Assembly: GCA_938007935.1 (NCBI GenBank)
Contig: CALLMD010000009.1
Span: forward strand, 62,001-126,000
DNA length: 64,000 nucleotides
Direction: 5' to 3'
From: an uncultured Hellea sp.
Lineage (GTDB): Bacteria; Pseudomonadota; Alphaproteobacteria; Caulobacterales; Maricaulaceae
The notes under the pieces were generated by a model. It was not told the DNA's origin. It worked only from the letters and a program-made list of their open reading frames with translations, and searched no databases. Below, in pieces: positions 55,504 through 64,000 of the stretch. The position numbers were made by a program, and so were the translations under genes. Every line of letters starts with the position of its first letter. The stretch's first letter is position 1.

Positions 55504-56325
55504 ATGGGCTTAGATGAAAATGTTTTTGAAGAAAATTCGCTTAGTCAAGAATTATCAATCGACCATCCATTGGGCCGAGATGAGTTTTTATATGACTTAA
55601 TCGGGATAAATATCATTGGTCTGAAAAGTTTAGGCGTATTAATAAAAAATCCTGTCGATTATTTCAAAGCCGCCCTCACGCCTGATTGGGAAGGCAAGTA
55701 TTGGCCCTCCATGCGGATGTGGTTCGGTCTCATGACAATGTTGATTGGCCTTCAATTTATTTGGGCCAGTGAAAGCAGTGAGATGACGGCTATGTTTCGA
55801 ACGATGTCAGGAGTCATTGCGGATGGAGCCGAAGCTGCCGCAATACGCAATGGAGAAACTCTTGACCTGACATCCTTTGATCGTGTGGAAGCGGGAAAAA
55901 AGATGTTCAAAACATATATATTTATTTACCCGTTTTTCTTTGTTTTATTTATGTGTCTTCTCGGCTTTATTTTTCGAGGTTGGGAACAAAAATTACCATT
56001 CATAGCCCGTGTTCGTTATATTTTTGCGATTATAGTACCTGGCTCTATAGTTGGATTAGTTACAACTTTTCTTATGCTTCCTTTTAAAGGGCAGGCCTTT
56101 CAAATTGCTTCATTTGTCGTCATGTTTCTTGTATTTATGGTTTATTGGATAACCGCATATCGCGGTGCATATGCGACCTCCCCAAAAGGGAGTCGAATTG
56201 GTATGTCCTTCGTAATATCTCTATTAATTATGTTTACGCTGACTATAGCTCAATTTATTTCTATGATGCTGGCTGTCATCCCTATTGGGTCTGAAATCCT
56301 AGATATGATTAGACTTCAGAGATAA
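55504..56325 (+). CDS. Integral membrane protein, unknown function
   Basis: 273 residues from ATG 55504 (GGGAGG upstream). An acidic N-terminus of ~35 residues is followed by five hydrophobic segments (about 75-95, 140-162, 175-195, 205-225, 243-265). The topology recalls Yip1/DUF-type permease-like proteins, but no diagnostic motif was recognised. Its stop is directly adjacent to the convergent aroF stop. Confidence 0.75.
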   Translation: MGLDENVFEENSLSQELSIDHPLGRDEFLYDLIGINIIGLKSLGVLIKNPVDYFKAALTPDWEGKYWPSMRMWFGLMTMLIGLQFIWASESSEMTAMFRTMSGVIADGAEAAAIRNGETLDLTSFDRVEAGKKMFKTYIFIYPFFFVLFMCLLGFIFRGWEQKLPFIARVRYIFAIIVPGSIVGLVTTFLMLPFKGQAFQIASFVVMFLVFMVYWITAYRGAYATSPKGSRIGMSFVISLLIMFTLTIAQFISMMLAVIPIGSEILDMIRLQR

Positions 56326-57705
56326 TTACCCTGCCAAACGCGCAGCTTCTTCCTTGCGGTAGCTTCCAAGTTCTTCAGCAATCAAGAAGGCTAACTCCAA
56401 AGCTTGGTCTGCATTTAAACGTGGATCACAATGCGTATGATAACGCGAAGACAAATCCTCTTCACGAACCGCTCTAGCCGAGCCGCCAAGGCATTCAGTA
56501 ACGTTCTGTCCTGTCATTTCGAAATGAACACCGCCAGGCCAACACCCTTCACTATGCAGAACTTGCATAAAGGATTTCACCTCTGACAAAATATTATCGA
56601 CTGGCCGTGTTTTAAACCCGGTCGCAGTTTTAATCGTATTGCCATGCATAGGATCGCATGACCACACAACATGGCGGCCAGAGGCTTTTACAGCGCGTGC
56701 AAGTATTGGAAGACCTTTTGCAACTTTGTCATGGCCATAGCGCGCAATTAACGTAATTTTGCCTGCTTCATTCTCTGGATTTAATTTATCAATGAGCTGA
56801 AGCAGCTCATCCGCCTCTAAACCATCGCCAATTTTCATAGCAACAGGGTTTTCGATGCCGCGCATAAATTCTACATGGGCATGGTCGAGTTGCCGCGTAC
56901 GGTTACCAATCCAGAGCATATGCGCAGAGGTGTCATACCAGCGACCTGAGGTGCTATCGATGCGTGTCATGGCTTCTTCATAGCCCAGCAATAAACCTTC
57001 ATGACTTGTATAATAATCTGTCGATGCCATTTGCGGCGCTGTTTCAGGGGTAACGCCGCAGGCTTCCATGAAGTCCATAGCGTCAGAAATTTTCTCACAC
57101 AGCTCTTTATATTTCTTCGTCTGCTCCGAACTATCGGTAAACCCAAGCGTCCACTTATGGATGTTACGTAGGTTTGCATAACCGCCCGTCGAAAACGCCC
57201 TTAGAAGGTTTAACGTTGAGGCTGACTGACCATAAGCCTTGAGAAGTCTTTTGGGATTGGGCGTTCGGCTTTTTTCATCAAACGCCATGGCATTGATATT
57301 ATCCCCGCGATAGCTCGGAAGCGTAATCCCATCACGAACTTCAACAGGTGAGCTACGAGGTTTCCCGAATTGCCCCGCAATGCGGCCGACTTTAACGACA
57401 GGCTGCCCTGCTCCGTACGTTAGAACCACGGCCATCTGCATCATAACGCGAAACATGTCGCGTAGGTTATCAGGATGAAATTCTTTAAAGCTCTCCGCGC
57501 AATCGCCGCCTTGTAAAAGGAAAGCTTTGCCTGCGGAAACATCAGCCAAACGCGCCTTTAAGCGCCGTGCTTCGCCCGCGAATACAAGCGGTGGATAGCC
57601 CTTTAGAGTTTTCTCGACTTCAGCAAGCTTATCCAAATCAGGATAATCTTCGGGTATGTGTTTAGCTGGTTTTGAGCGCCAGCTTGAGGGGGTCCACTTC
57701 GTCAT
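56326..57705 (-). CDS. aroG: 3-deoxy-7-phosphoheptulonate (DAHP) synthase, class II
   Basis: First step of the shikimate pathway. 459 residues of the plant/mycobacterial type II family: WTPSSWRSKPAKHIPEDYPD start, LLQGGDCAESF, VVKVGRIAGQFGKPRSS, YRGDNINAM, MLWIGNRTRQLDHAHVEF, WSCDPMHGNTIKT, GGVHFEMTGQNVTEC. Symbol is nominal; class II enzymes are named variably (aroF/aroG/aroH). Confidence 0.95.
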   Translation of the reverse strand: MTKWTPSSWRSKPAKHIPEDYPDLDKLAEVEKTLKGYPPLVFAGEARRLKARLADVSAGKAFLLQGGDCAESFKEFHPDNLRDMFRVMMQMAVVLTYGAGQPVVKVGRIAGQFGKPRSSPVEVRDGITLPSYRGDNINAMAFDEKSRTPNPKRLLKAYGQSASTLNLLRAFSTGGYANLRNIHKWTLGFTDSSEQTKKYKELCEKISDAMDFMEACGVTPETAPQMASTDYYTSHEGLLLGYEEAMTRIDSTSGRWYDTSAHMLWIGNRTRQLDHAHVEFMRGIENPVAMKIGDGLEADELLQLIDKLNPENEAGKITLIARYGHDKVAKGLPILARAVKASGRHVVWSCDPMHGNTIKTATGFKTRPVDNILSEVKSFMQVLHSEGCWPGGVHFEMTGQNVTECLGGSARAVREEDLSSRYHTHCDPRLNADQALELAFLIAEELGSYRKEEAARLAG

Positions 57706-57772
57706 GAGCAGTGTCCATTAGGTCAAAAATTGCATTTCAGTCGACTTCTTTAGCAAAGTTATTCACGAATGC

Positions 57773-59134
57773 CTAGCTTGCTCTTGCCTTAAGGGTAACT
57801 ATTTCTTCGGCCAGAGTTGGATGTACAGCGCAGGTTTGGTCGAAATCAGCCTTGGTCAGGCCAGCTTTGACACATATGCCCAAAGCTTGAATGATTTCAG
57901 GACTATCATCTCCGACAATATGAATACCGATTACGCGCTGCTTTCGGCCTTCGGTGATAAGTTTCATAAAACAGCGCTGCTCTTTTTCGGCTAACGCATT
58001 TTTCATAGGCCTAAATGAGGTGGTATAGACCTCTATTTTATCACCATAGGCGGCGCGGGCCTCTGCTTCGTTCATCCCTACTACGCCGATAGGCGGCTGT
58101 GTGAACACCGCACTTGCGATATTTGTATGATCATAGGCATTAGGCGTGTCATTATAGACAGTATCAATGAAAGCTACCCCTTCCCTGATTGCAACAGGTG
58201 TGAGGTTCACGCGGTCTGTTACGTCTCCCACAGCATAAATGTTTTTGACGTTGGAGCGCGAAAATTCGTCCACGATAACGGCCCCGTTCTTATCTGTGGC
58301 AACACCCGCATTCTCTAACCCCAATGAGGCGGTATGCGGCCGTCTGCCAGTTGCCATAAAGACAAGGTCTGTTCCTATTTTTGTACCGTCATCAAAGCTA
58401 ACGATGTAGCCGCCAGAAGTCTTTTTGATTTCAGTTGGCGATAGGTTAAACCGCGTATCGACGCCGAGCATATTTTGATGCTTACCCGCAATCTCGCGAA
58501 CGTCTGCATCAAAGCCTTTCAATAGCCGGTCACCGCGATAGGCTTGAACAGTTTTAACGCCCATTCCGGCAAATATGCCCGCAAATTCAGAAGCGATATA
58601 GCCGCCGCCAATAATCAAAATACTCTCTGGTAGTTTATCTAACAAGAAAGCGTCATCGGACATGATTGCATGCTCAGCGCCTTTAATCTCAGGCATCCAA
58701 GGGCGACCGCCAACCGCGACAAGAATAGTTTTGGCTGTAACTTCCTTGCCGCTATTTTGAAGTCTCACCGTATGCGCATCTACAAATTCAGCACGTTCAT
58801 TAAATAAAGTCGCGCCGTTTTTCTCAAGGATATTAGAGTAAATCCCAGAGAGACGATTAACTTCAGTTTGGATAGAGTCGCGCAAAGCGCTCCAATCAAA
58901 ACTAACGTCACTAATAGACCACCCGTATTTTTGAGCCGATTTAATCGCGCCGCCAAATTCAGCGCCGTAAACCAAATACTTCTTAGGCACGCAACCTCTG
59001 ATCACACAAGTGCCACCGGGTTTGCTCTCTTCTGCTACAGCAACCTTTTTACCAAGCTGCGCAGCCAAGCGGCCCGCACGGACACCGCCAGAGCCAGCAC
59101 CTATAACAAAAAGATCATAATCATATTTTGACAT
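57773..59134 (-). CDS. gor: Glutathione-disulfide reductase
   Basis: FAD/NADPH oxidoreductase, 453 residues. FAD site FVIGAGSGGVRAGRLAA, redox disulfide GGTCVIRGCVPKK, NADPH-binding IIGGGYIASEFAGIFAGMG, second FAD motif YAVGDVTDRV, and the C-terminal His-Pro-Thr (CAVHPTLAEEIV). The SGGVRAAR-type start and CVIRGC distinguish it from dihydrolipoamide dehydrogenase. ATG 59132-59134 with AGAG upstream; last gene of glmU-rpiA-gor. Confidence 0.94.
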   Translation of the reverse strand: MSKYDYDLFVIGAGSGGVRAGRLAAQLGKKVAVAEESKPGGTCVIRGCVPKKYLVYGAEFGGAIKSAQKYGWSISDVSFDWSALRDSIQTEVNRLSGIYSNILEKNGATLFNERAEFVDAHTVRLQNSGKEVTAKTILVAVGGRPWMPEIKGAEHAIMSDDAFLLDKLPESILIIGGGYIASEFAGIFAGMGVKTVQAYRGDRLLKGFDADVREIAGKHQNMLGVDTRFNLSPTEIKKTSGGYIVSFDDGTKIGTDLVFMATGRRPHTASLGLENAGVATDKNGAVIVDEFSRSNVKNIYAVGDVTDRVNLTPVAIREGVAFIDTVYNDTPNAYDHTNIASAVFTQPPIGVVGMNEAEARAAYGDKIEVYTTSFRPMKNALAEKEQRCFMKLITEGRKQRVIGIHIVGDDSPEIIQALGICVKAGLTKADFDQTCAVHPTLAEEIVTLKARAS

Positions 59135-59143
59135 CAAAATTCT

Positions 59144-59848
59144 CTAACTACGTTCAAGTTCCATGACTTTGGCATGATCTGTCTCGCCAATGACAATCAC
59201 ATCTGCGAGATCAATAAAAATACCATGTTCCATCACGCCTGGTATTTTACTCAGCAAATGGGCCGTGTCCGCGGGTTTTGGAATTTTCTTACAGCGGCTA
59301 TCCAAAATATAGTTCCCACCATCCGTCACCAATGGCCCGCTACCATCTTTCATTTGGCGCAAAACTGTTTGTGCATCTTGGCAGCCACTTTCTATCAATG
59401 CCGCATGAATATGCTCGGCCGTCAGCGCCATACCAAAGGGATCAACCTCAATAGGCAGCGGGAATGCGCCCAACATGTCCACCATTTTTCCTTGATCAAC
59501 GATAACGACCATACGCTCAGAGGCATGGGCAATAATTTTCTCTCGCAGCAAACAAGCACCACCGCCTTTAATCAGGCTAAATTGTGGGTCAACTTCATCT
59601 GCGCCGTCTATAGTAAGATCAATCCCCTCAACCTTATCTGGCTCAATCAAGGGCACACCGTTTTCAAGGGCCACATCCGCTGTGCGTTTAGATGTCGGAA
59701 TACCTTGTACCTTTAGGCCTCCAGCTATGCGCTCGCCCAAGCGTTCAAGGAATATCTCAGCTGTAGACCCCGAACCCAGTCCAAGCGTCATCCCATTTTC
59801 AACGAAGTCGAGTGCCGCCATAGCGGCATTTTCTTTAGCAATGGTCAT
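59144..59848 (-). CDS. rpiA: Ribose-5-phosphate isomerase A
   Basis: 234 residues from ATG 59846-59848. Interconverts ribose-5-P and ribulose-5-P. LGLGSGSTAEIFLERL, DLTIDGADEVDPQ, LIKGGGACLLREKI (catalytic Glu), VIVDQGKMVD, TDGGNYILDS. A longer open frame enters glmU but has no family similarity. Starts 4 bp after glmU and ends 9 bp before gor, so the three are one operon. Confidence 0.95.
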   Translation of the reverse strand: MTIAKENAAMAALDFVENGMTLGLGSGSTAEIFLERLGERIAGGLKVQGIPTSKRTADVALENGVPLIEPDKVEGIDLTIDGADEVDPQFSLIKGGGACLLREKIIAHASERMVVIVDQGKMVDMLGAFPLPIEVDPFGMALTAEHIHAALIESGCQDAQTVLRQMKDGSGPLVTDGGNYILDSRCKKIPKPADTAHLLSKIPGVMEHGIFIDLADVIVIGETDHAKVMELERS

Positions 59849-59852
59849 AGAC

Positions 59853-61196
59853 TTACTTTTTAGCTTTCCGTTTCTTCTGGGCTGCGTTATATCGCTTGGC
59901 CCAGCCTGCCTTATTGCTTTGCTGCGCGCGGGCAACAGCGAGGGCACCCGAGGGCACATCCTTCGTAATGACGCCGCCGCTCCCCAGATAGGCACCTTTG
60001 CCAATTTTTACGGGGGCAACTAATGAACTATTCGACCCGATAAAGGCCCCGTCGCCAATCTGCGTTTGGTGTTTAAAATACCCATCATAGTTACAGGTAA
60101 TTGTTCCTGCACCTACATTTGCGCCAACCCCTATTTTTGCATCACCAATATAGGATAAGTGGTTGATTTTACTGCCTTTACCTATTTTTGCCTTTTTAGT
60201 TTCAACGAAGTTTCCTGCTTTACTTCCTGCCCCCATATCTGTTCCGGGCCTTAGGCGGGCAAATGGACCAATCTGGGCACCCTCGCCTATTTTTGTGCCT
60301 TCTAAGTGGCAGAATGGATGGATAACGGCATGTTTTGCGATTTTAACGCCGGGGCCAAAGACCACATTTGCGCCTATCTCTGCATCCTGCGCGATCGAAG
60401 TATCATGCGAGAAATACACTGTGTCAGGATCTCGTAGAGTGACGCCTTTGCTGAGCATGGCTTGCCGCATTCTCACCTGAAAGGCCATTTCTGCGATGGC
60501 AAGATCTACACGTGAGTTCACGCCCATGACTTCTTCGGTGTCTGCGATAATCGCTTTCGCTTTTTTGCCTTTAGAGCGTAAAATCTGAACAATATCAGTC
60601 AGGTAATACTCTCCCTTAAGGTTATTATTATCAACGCGGTCTAGGGCCCAGAACATATTTTTCACAGAGGCCGCGACCACACCGCTATTGCAAAGTCCGA
60701 CAGCTAATTCTTCTGGTGATGCTTCACGGGCCTCTACAATAGCCGTGAGCTCCCCTTTATGCGTAATCAAGCGGCCATAAGCCCCGGGGTTTTCTGGCTC
60801 AAAACCTAGAACCGTCACATCTGTGCCATTTTCTAGGCTTTTATAAACCCGGTTTAAGGTGCGCTTTGTGACAAATGGCGTATCGGCATAGAGAATAGCG
60901 AGATTACCTTTAAACCCCTTAAGCGCCTTTTTTGCGCTAGACACGGCATGAGCCGTTCCTAATTGCGGCTCTTGCACAGCAATCTCTAGGCCAAGCGCTT
61001 CTGCAGCAGCCCTAACATCTGCATTCTCCTCGCCAACGACGCATACAATTTTTTCTGCGCCTGCTGAGCGCGCTAGCTGGGCGACCCATTCGAGCATAGA
61101 GCGTCCGCCGACATGGTGGAGGACCTTAGACCGCGTTGATTTCATGCGGGTGCTTTTACCCGCCGCAAGAATTACAGCTGCACGAGGCGTTGACAT
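59853..61196 (-). CDS. glmU: Bifunctional UDP-N-acetylglucosamine pyrophosphorylase / glucosamine-1-phosphate N-acetyltransferase
   Basis: 447 residues. N-terminal uridylyltransferase (AAVILAAGKSTRMKSTRSKVLH; YADTPFV; GVNSRVDLA) and C-terminal left-handed beta-helix acetyltransferase with hexapeptide repeats (IGPFARLRPGTDMG, NFVETKKAKIGKGSKINHLSYIGDA). Makes UDP-GlcNAc for peptidoglycan and LPS. ATG 61194-61196 has GGAG 8 nt upstream. C-terminus is Lys-rich. Confidence 0.96.
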   Translation of the reverse strand: MSTPRAAVILAAGKSTRMKSTRSKVLHHVGGRSMLEWVAQLARSAGAEKIVCVVGEENADVRAAAEALGLEIAVQEPQLGTAHAVSSAKKALKGFKGNLAILYADTPFVTKRTLNRVYKSLENGTDVTVLGFEPENPGAYGRLITHKGELTAIVEAREASPEELAVGLCNSGVVAASVKNMFWALDRVDNNNLKGEYYLTDIVQILRSKGKKAKAIIADTEEVMGVNSRVDLAIAEMAFQVRMRQAMLSKGVTLRDPDTVYFSHDTSIAQDAEIGANVVFGPGVKIAKHAVIHPFCHLEGTKIGEGAQIGPFARLRPGTDMGAGSKAGNFVETKKAKIGKGSKINHLSYIGDAKIGVGANVGAGTITCNYDGYFKHQTQIGDGAFIGSNSSLVAPVKIGKGAYLGSGGVITKDVPSGALAVARAQQSNKAGWAKRYNAAQKKRKAKK

Positions 61197-61246
61197 TGTT
61201 GGGCTCCAATCGATTCGTCCATATTGACTTGCTAGGCTCATAACCG

Positions 61247-61960
61247 ATGATACTAGTTAACGCACGATTCTATTTTGGCTATTTCATGAGAAATTTCAGG
61301 ACAATATCCGTCTGTTTTGACTTAGACGGCACCTTAATTGACACCGCGCCTGATTTGGTGCGCGTTCTCGATTTGGTAATTGCAGAAGAAGGTTTGCCGC
61401 CCACAGACTTTAAAGAGGCGCGTAAAGCCGTGGGCTATGGTTCAAGAGCGCTCATTAAAGGCGCTTTTGAGCGAGCAGAGCATAAAATAAGCCCAAAACG
61501 CGAAGACGAATTACAAAAGCTCTTTCTCAAACTCTATGCCGAGGACATCTGTAAACTCAGTACGCCATTTCCGGGCGTCGTGGATACTTTAAAGTTTCTT
61601 AAAAATAGCGGCGCGGAACTCTCAATTTGCACAAATAAGCCAGGATATCTCGCAAGACCGCTAATGGCAGCCTTAGAGATGACATCATTATTCATTAGAA
61701 TAGTCGGTAGTGATGATATTGTTCGCAACAAACCCTATGCAGATCACATATATGCCAGTGCGGGCCACAGAGGTGAAAAGGGCGCAATAATAATGGTTGG
61801 AGATAGCCGGCCAGATGTTCTGTCCGCCAAAAATGCCAAAGTTCCGTCAATTGTGATGAGTTACGGTTACTCTACCATTCCGGCTATAAAATTAGGGGCT
61901 GACCGTATCTTGCGAAATTTCCGCGAGATACCATCAGCCCTAAAGCAGTTAAGCCTATAA
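61247..61960 (+). CDS. gph: HAD-family phosphoglycolate phosphatase-like hydrolase
   Basis: Up to 237 residues. HAD motif I CFDLDGTLIDTAPD (nucleophile Asp), motif II in SICTNKPGY, Lys in VRNKPYADHI, motif IV GDSRPDVLSAKNA. Dephosphorylates 2-phosphoglycolate or similar. The first ATG (61247) has no ribosome-binding site; ATG 61286 would give a more usual N-terminus (MRNFRTISVCFDLDG). Confidence 0.88.
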   Translation: MILVNARFYFGYFMRNFRTISVCFDLDGTLIDTAPDLVRVLDLVIAEEGLPPTDFKEARKAVGYGSRALIKGAFERAEHKISPKREDELQKLFLKLYAEDICKLSTPFPGVVDTLKFLKNSGAELSICTNKPGYLARPLMAALEMTSLFIRIVGSDDIVRNKPYADHIYASAGHRGEKGAIIMVGDSRPDVLSAKNAKVPSIVMSYGYSTIPAIKLGADRILRNFREIPSALKQLSL

Positions 61961-61963
61961 GAC

Positions 61964-62164
61964 TTATGCGAAGTTTTCAGTGGAACGCGTCGGAACACCA
62001 TTAATAAGATTTGATCTTACATCGGTTCGCGCAGAACGCATAGATGCAAGGAAACCACCTTGTATCAGATTGACGCGCACATCGTGCCCGCGCTCTGACC
62101 AATAGGCCTCAATTTGTTCCTTAAGACGCTCAGCGCCTTCCCGTGTGCAATAATCGCCTTTCAT
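61964..62164 (-). CDS. Small conserved protein, unknown function
   Basis: 66 residues: MKGDYCTREGAERLKEQIEAYWSERG then VRVNLIQGGFLASMRSARTDVRSNLINGVP. The Arg/Asn-rich C-terminal half and precise length look like a conserved alphaproteobacterial small protein. ATG 62162-62164 has GAGGA 7 nt upstream. No function can be assigned. Confidence 0.75.
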   Translation of the reverse strand: MKGDYCTREGAERLKEQIEAYWSERGHDVRVNLIQGGFLASMRSARTDVRSNLINGVPTRSTENFA

Positions 62165-62358
62165 AGCAATCCTCATAATGTGCGCGGTACCGTCCCTGAT
62201 CCCGACGCGGTGAATAATGTCTCTCCACCCGTGATTAGAATTTAGGCAACAGGAAAATGGATTTCAAGGAAAATCATTCGTTTTACGAATAACTTTTTTG
62301 TAATGCGCTTTTTGGGTGAACTTTCAGCTTTCGTTCAGAAAGTGTGTAGTAAAAGCTA

Positions 62359-62388
62359 ATTACATGAAAATAATGTAATATTTCATGT
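62359..62388. promoter_or_regulatory. Interleaved inverted repeats upstream of XRE gene
   Basis: ATTACAT (62359-62365) pairs with ATGTAAT (62373-62379), and ACATGAAA (62362-62369) with TTTCATGT (62381-62388). Overlapping dyads about 90 bp before a repressor-like gene look like an autoregulatory operator. The rest of the 62165-62477 gap is AT-rich without other recognisable features. Confidence 0.45.
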
Positions 62389-62477
62389 TATTTCTCAAAA
62401 TTTTGCTTTTCAATCGAATTATTCGCCGTTATTTGATTCGTTAAATTCATTTGTTTAACTAATATTTTGAGACACCT

Positions 62478-63017
62478 TTGCCTGATAAACTCCATAGCCG
62501 CATTAAAAATCGCCGATTAGAGTTAGGTCTGTCTCAAGATGCTTTAGCAACAGCGTGCGGCGTGCGACAATCGACAGTCGCAAACTGGGAGCTTGGCGGT
62601 CATATTCCCAGACAAGGTAAAATCAGAAAAATAGCCGAAGCTTTACAGCTTGATGAAATATGGCTTATTTCTGGCGAACACCCTGCCAATGAAGGGGCCG
62701 TAAATAGATACCTCAATACGCCCATTAGACATGTGCCGGTCTATAACTGGCCCGAGTCTCAACAATCTTTTGAGGCGGAAAAGCCGATTGGATATGTAAC
62801 GATGACAATCGCCCCTGAAAATGTTTTTGCTGTTTTTGCGCCTGAAAACAGAACTGATTTTCAGCATGAGACCATGCTCATGTTCACGAAGGACTATAAT
62901 GACAGTGATTCAGGCGTATTTTTAGAGCTAACAGACTCAAAAGCTGACCTTAAAACCGCAGAACGCCCGACTGAGCTAACGGCTGGACGTCTCATCTTTT
63001 CTCAAACGGCTCATTAA
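62478..63017 (+). CDS. XRE-family regulator with degenerate S24/CI-like C-terminal domain
   Basis: 179 residues from a TTG start (62478); an in-frame TAA at 62460-62462 leaves no ATG alternative before the HTH. Residues ~5-62 are a Cro/CI HTH (LGLSQDALATACGVRQSTVANWELGG). From ~85 the text HVPVYNWPESQ ... IAPENVFAVFAPENRTDFQHETMLMF parallels the LexA/CI peptidase fold, but the GDSM serine region reads APENRTDF, so self-cleavage is unlikely. Host-domesticated phage-type repressor is an inference. Overlaps tpiA convergently by 4 bp. Confidence 0.75.
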   Translation: MPDKLHSRIKNRRLELGLSQDALATACGVRQSTVANWELGGHIPRQGKIRKIAEALQLDEIWLISGEHPANEGAVNRYLNTPIRHVPVYNWPESQQSFEAEKPIGYVTMTIAPENVFAVFAPENRTDFQHETMLMFTKDYNDSDSGVFLELTDSKADLKTAERPTELTAGRLIFSQTAH

Positions 63018-63724
63018 GCAGCTTTTGCAATTGCCGCGAGGCTTTCCATCTCAAGACTCGCCCCGCCAATGAGGGCTCCATTGACATTTTTCGTCGAGAG
63101 TATTTCTTTGGCATTGGCTGGCTTGACGGATCCTCCATAAAGAATACGCACGCCCTCGCCTACGATTTTACGAATTGGGGCGTGCATCTGCTCAATATCT
63201 TTGGCTGTCGCTGTTTTACCTGTCCCAATCGCCCAAATCGGCTCATAAGCCACAACATAATCTTCAATTTCAGGAATTGATGACTTTATTTGGGCTGAGA
63301 CAACAGCTTCGGCCTTACCGCTTTCACGCTGAGCCAAGCTTTCACCCACACATATAATCGGTGTGATGCCAGCTCGGTTTGCAGCACTGGCTTTATCTCG
63401 CACCATTTTATCAGTTTCGCCCGCAGCGCGCCGCTCGGAATGACCAACAATCACAAAATTAGCCCCTGCCAATTTTAACATTTGCGCGCTCACCTCGCCC
63501 GTATGAGCGCCATTTTCTTGAGCATGGCAATTTTGGCCGCCCAAATTGATATTGGCTTTGGAACATGACCTCACCATAGGCGCAATAAAAAGAGCTGGCG
63601 GGCATATTAAAATATCCAGATGCGTACGGTTTTTAGCAGGATATAGCTTTTCAAGCTCATCAGCTTTACCTGCCCAACTCATCTCGCCATGCATCTTCCA
63701 GTTACCAGCAATTAAACTGCGCAT
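63014..63724 (-). CDS. tpiA: Triose-phosphate isomerase
   Basis: Glycolytic interconversion of DHAP and GAP. 236 residues: GNWKMHGE (catalytic Lys), VIVGHSERRAAGETD (catalytic His), YEPIWAIGTGKTAT (catalytic Glu), RILYGGSVKPANA, GALIGGASL. GGAGG ribosome-binding site just before the ATG. Divergent from the PpiD-like gene. Confidence 0.96.
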   Translation of the reverse strand: MRSLIAGNWKMHGEMSWAGKADELEKLYPAKNRTHLDILICPPALFIAPMVRSCSKANINLGGQNCHAQENGAHTGEVSAQMLKLAGANFVIVGHSERRAAGETDKMVRDKASAANRAGITPIICVGESLAQRESGKAEAVVSAQIKSSIPEIEDYVVAYEPIWAIGTGKTATAKDIEQMHAPIRKIVGEGVRILYGGSVKPANAKEILSTKNVNGALIGGASLEMESLAAIAKAA

Positions 63725-63841
63725 ATATCCTCCGTGAATTCAGACCTTTATTGGCAGGAATTATTCTCATCGCAAGAGTAAACACACTTGTATCACTCCG
63801 CTGCCATCGTTATGTAACCCCAAATCACTTAAAGGTTGGTT

Positions 63842-64000
63842 ATGTCCGAATCTATTGGCGGAAAAATTCGAAATTTTATGGTTGCGATTCTTATCGGATT
63901 GCTTGTCGTGGCCTTCGCTGTTTGGGGTGTGAATGACGTCTTCACGCAACGAGCGGGCAATTCAGTTCTGACAATTGGAGATGCTAAGGTCACTTCACAA
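63842..64000 (+). CDS. PpiD/SurA_N-type periplasmic chaperone-isomerase, 3' end cut by window edge
   Basis: First 53 residues only: MSESIGGKIRNFMVAILIGL is a cytoplasmic N-terminus leading into one membrane anchor (~residues 13-31), followed by WGVNDVFTQRAGNSVLTIGD, the opening of a SurA_N chaperone domain as in PpiD. Ribosome-binding site AAAGG upstream. The parvulin domain lies outside the window. Confidence 0.8.
   Translation, partial: MSESIGGKIRNFMVAILIGLLVVAFAVWGVNDVFTQRAGNSVLTIGDAKVTSQ

Noticed and set aside
62478-63017. Prophage
   Set aside because: Only a single repressor-like gene; no integrase, structural or lysis genes nearby.

Overview
The window looks like a contiguous piece of an alphaproteobacterial chromosome, most likely from a marine Hyphomonadales/Caulobacterales-type bacterium (inference). 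The sequence-level reasons are the pairing serS-surE-pcm, secG next to pyrG, an NDUFS4-like complex I accessory subunit, DUF2849/DUF934 sulfite-reduction genes, SdhE, a YerC-type TrpR-like protein, a PopA/PleD-like degenerate GGDEF protein, and a perfect TTAA-N7-TTAAC (CtrA-type) box upstream of an HU gene. G+C is moderate, and genes are densely packed with many 1-4 bp overlaps. No rRNA, CRISPR array, transposase, integrase or prophage block was seen. There is one intact tRNA gene (tRNA-Arg-TCT).

Layout. 1-9390 (minus): truncated YceI lipoprotein, pyrG, secG, rlmE, Ppx/GppA phosphatase, SulP transporter, then pcm-surE-serS. 9478-10172 (plus): sixA and a small membrane protein. 10173-10613: a gene-free stretch with tandem hairpins that looks like a small RNA plus terminator. 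10614-14926: DoxX-like protein, gltX, two small lipoproteins, nadE. 15006-17065: accessory stretch with an AT-rich DUF4062 gene, a GIY-YIG nuclease gene boxed between two related palindromic elements, and about 600 bp of structured non-coding DNA. 17066-18451: secreted subtilisin-like protease. 18753-26284 (plus): YerC plus a fully coupled his operon hisG-D-CB-H-A-F-IE, followed by a secreted trypsin-like protein. It contains a HisC-IGPD fusion and no histidinol-phosphatase domain.

26281-31550: assimilatory sulfate/sulfite operon (siroheme synthase, DUF2849, sulfite reductase hemoprotein, DUF934-CysH fusion) divergent from an XRE-cupin regulator with a palindromic operator candidate between them. 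31600-36583: thrC coupled to a shikimate-kinase-like P-loop gene, hemH, and an M2 peptidyl-dipeptidase lipoprotein. 36708-45972: PopA-like c-di-GMP effector candidate, mfd, sdhE, recG, DUF502, DUF3089. 45969-49886: kdsA, then a coupled cysK-sseA-metC sulfur amino acid operon. 49907-54586: tRNA-Arg, NDUFS4-like gene, HerA-type ATPase, an orphan tRNA 3' fragment (possible attachment-site scar), a serine hydrolase and a Gfo/Idh/MocA oxidoreductase. 54587-64000: long AT-rich gap, HU, a membrane protein, class II DAHP synthase, the glmU-rpiA-gor operon, gph, small proteins, tpiA, and the start of a PpiD-like chaperone.

Most of the window is housekeeping. The parts that deserve attention are the HisC-HisB fusion operon, the thrC/shikimate-kinase-like pair (the same two domains found fused in animal THNSL1), the I-site-only GGDEF protein, the nuclease flanked by palindromes, the hairpin RNA candidate with repeated UCAUCCC loops, the tRNA scar and the enlarged seryl-tRNA synthetase.
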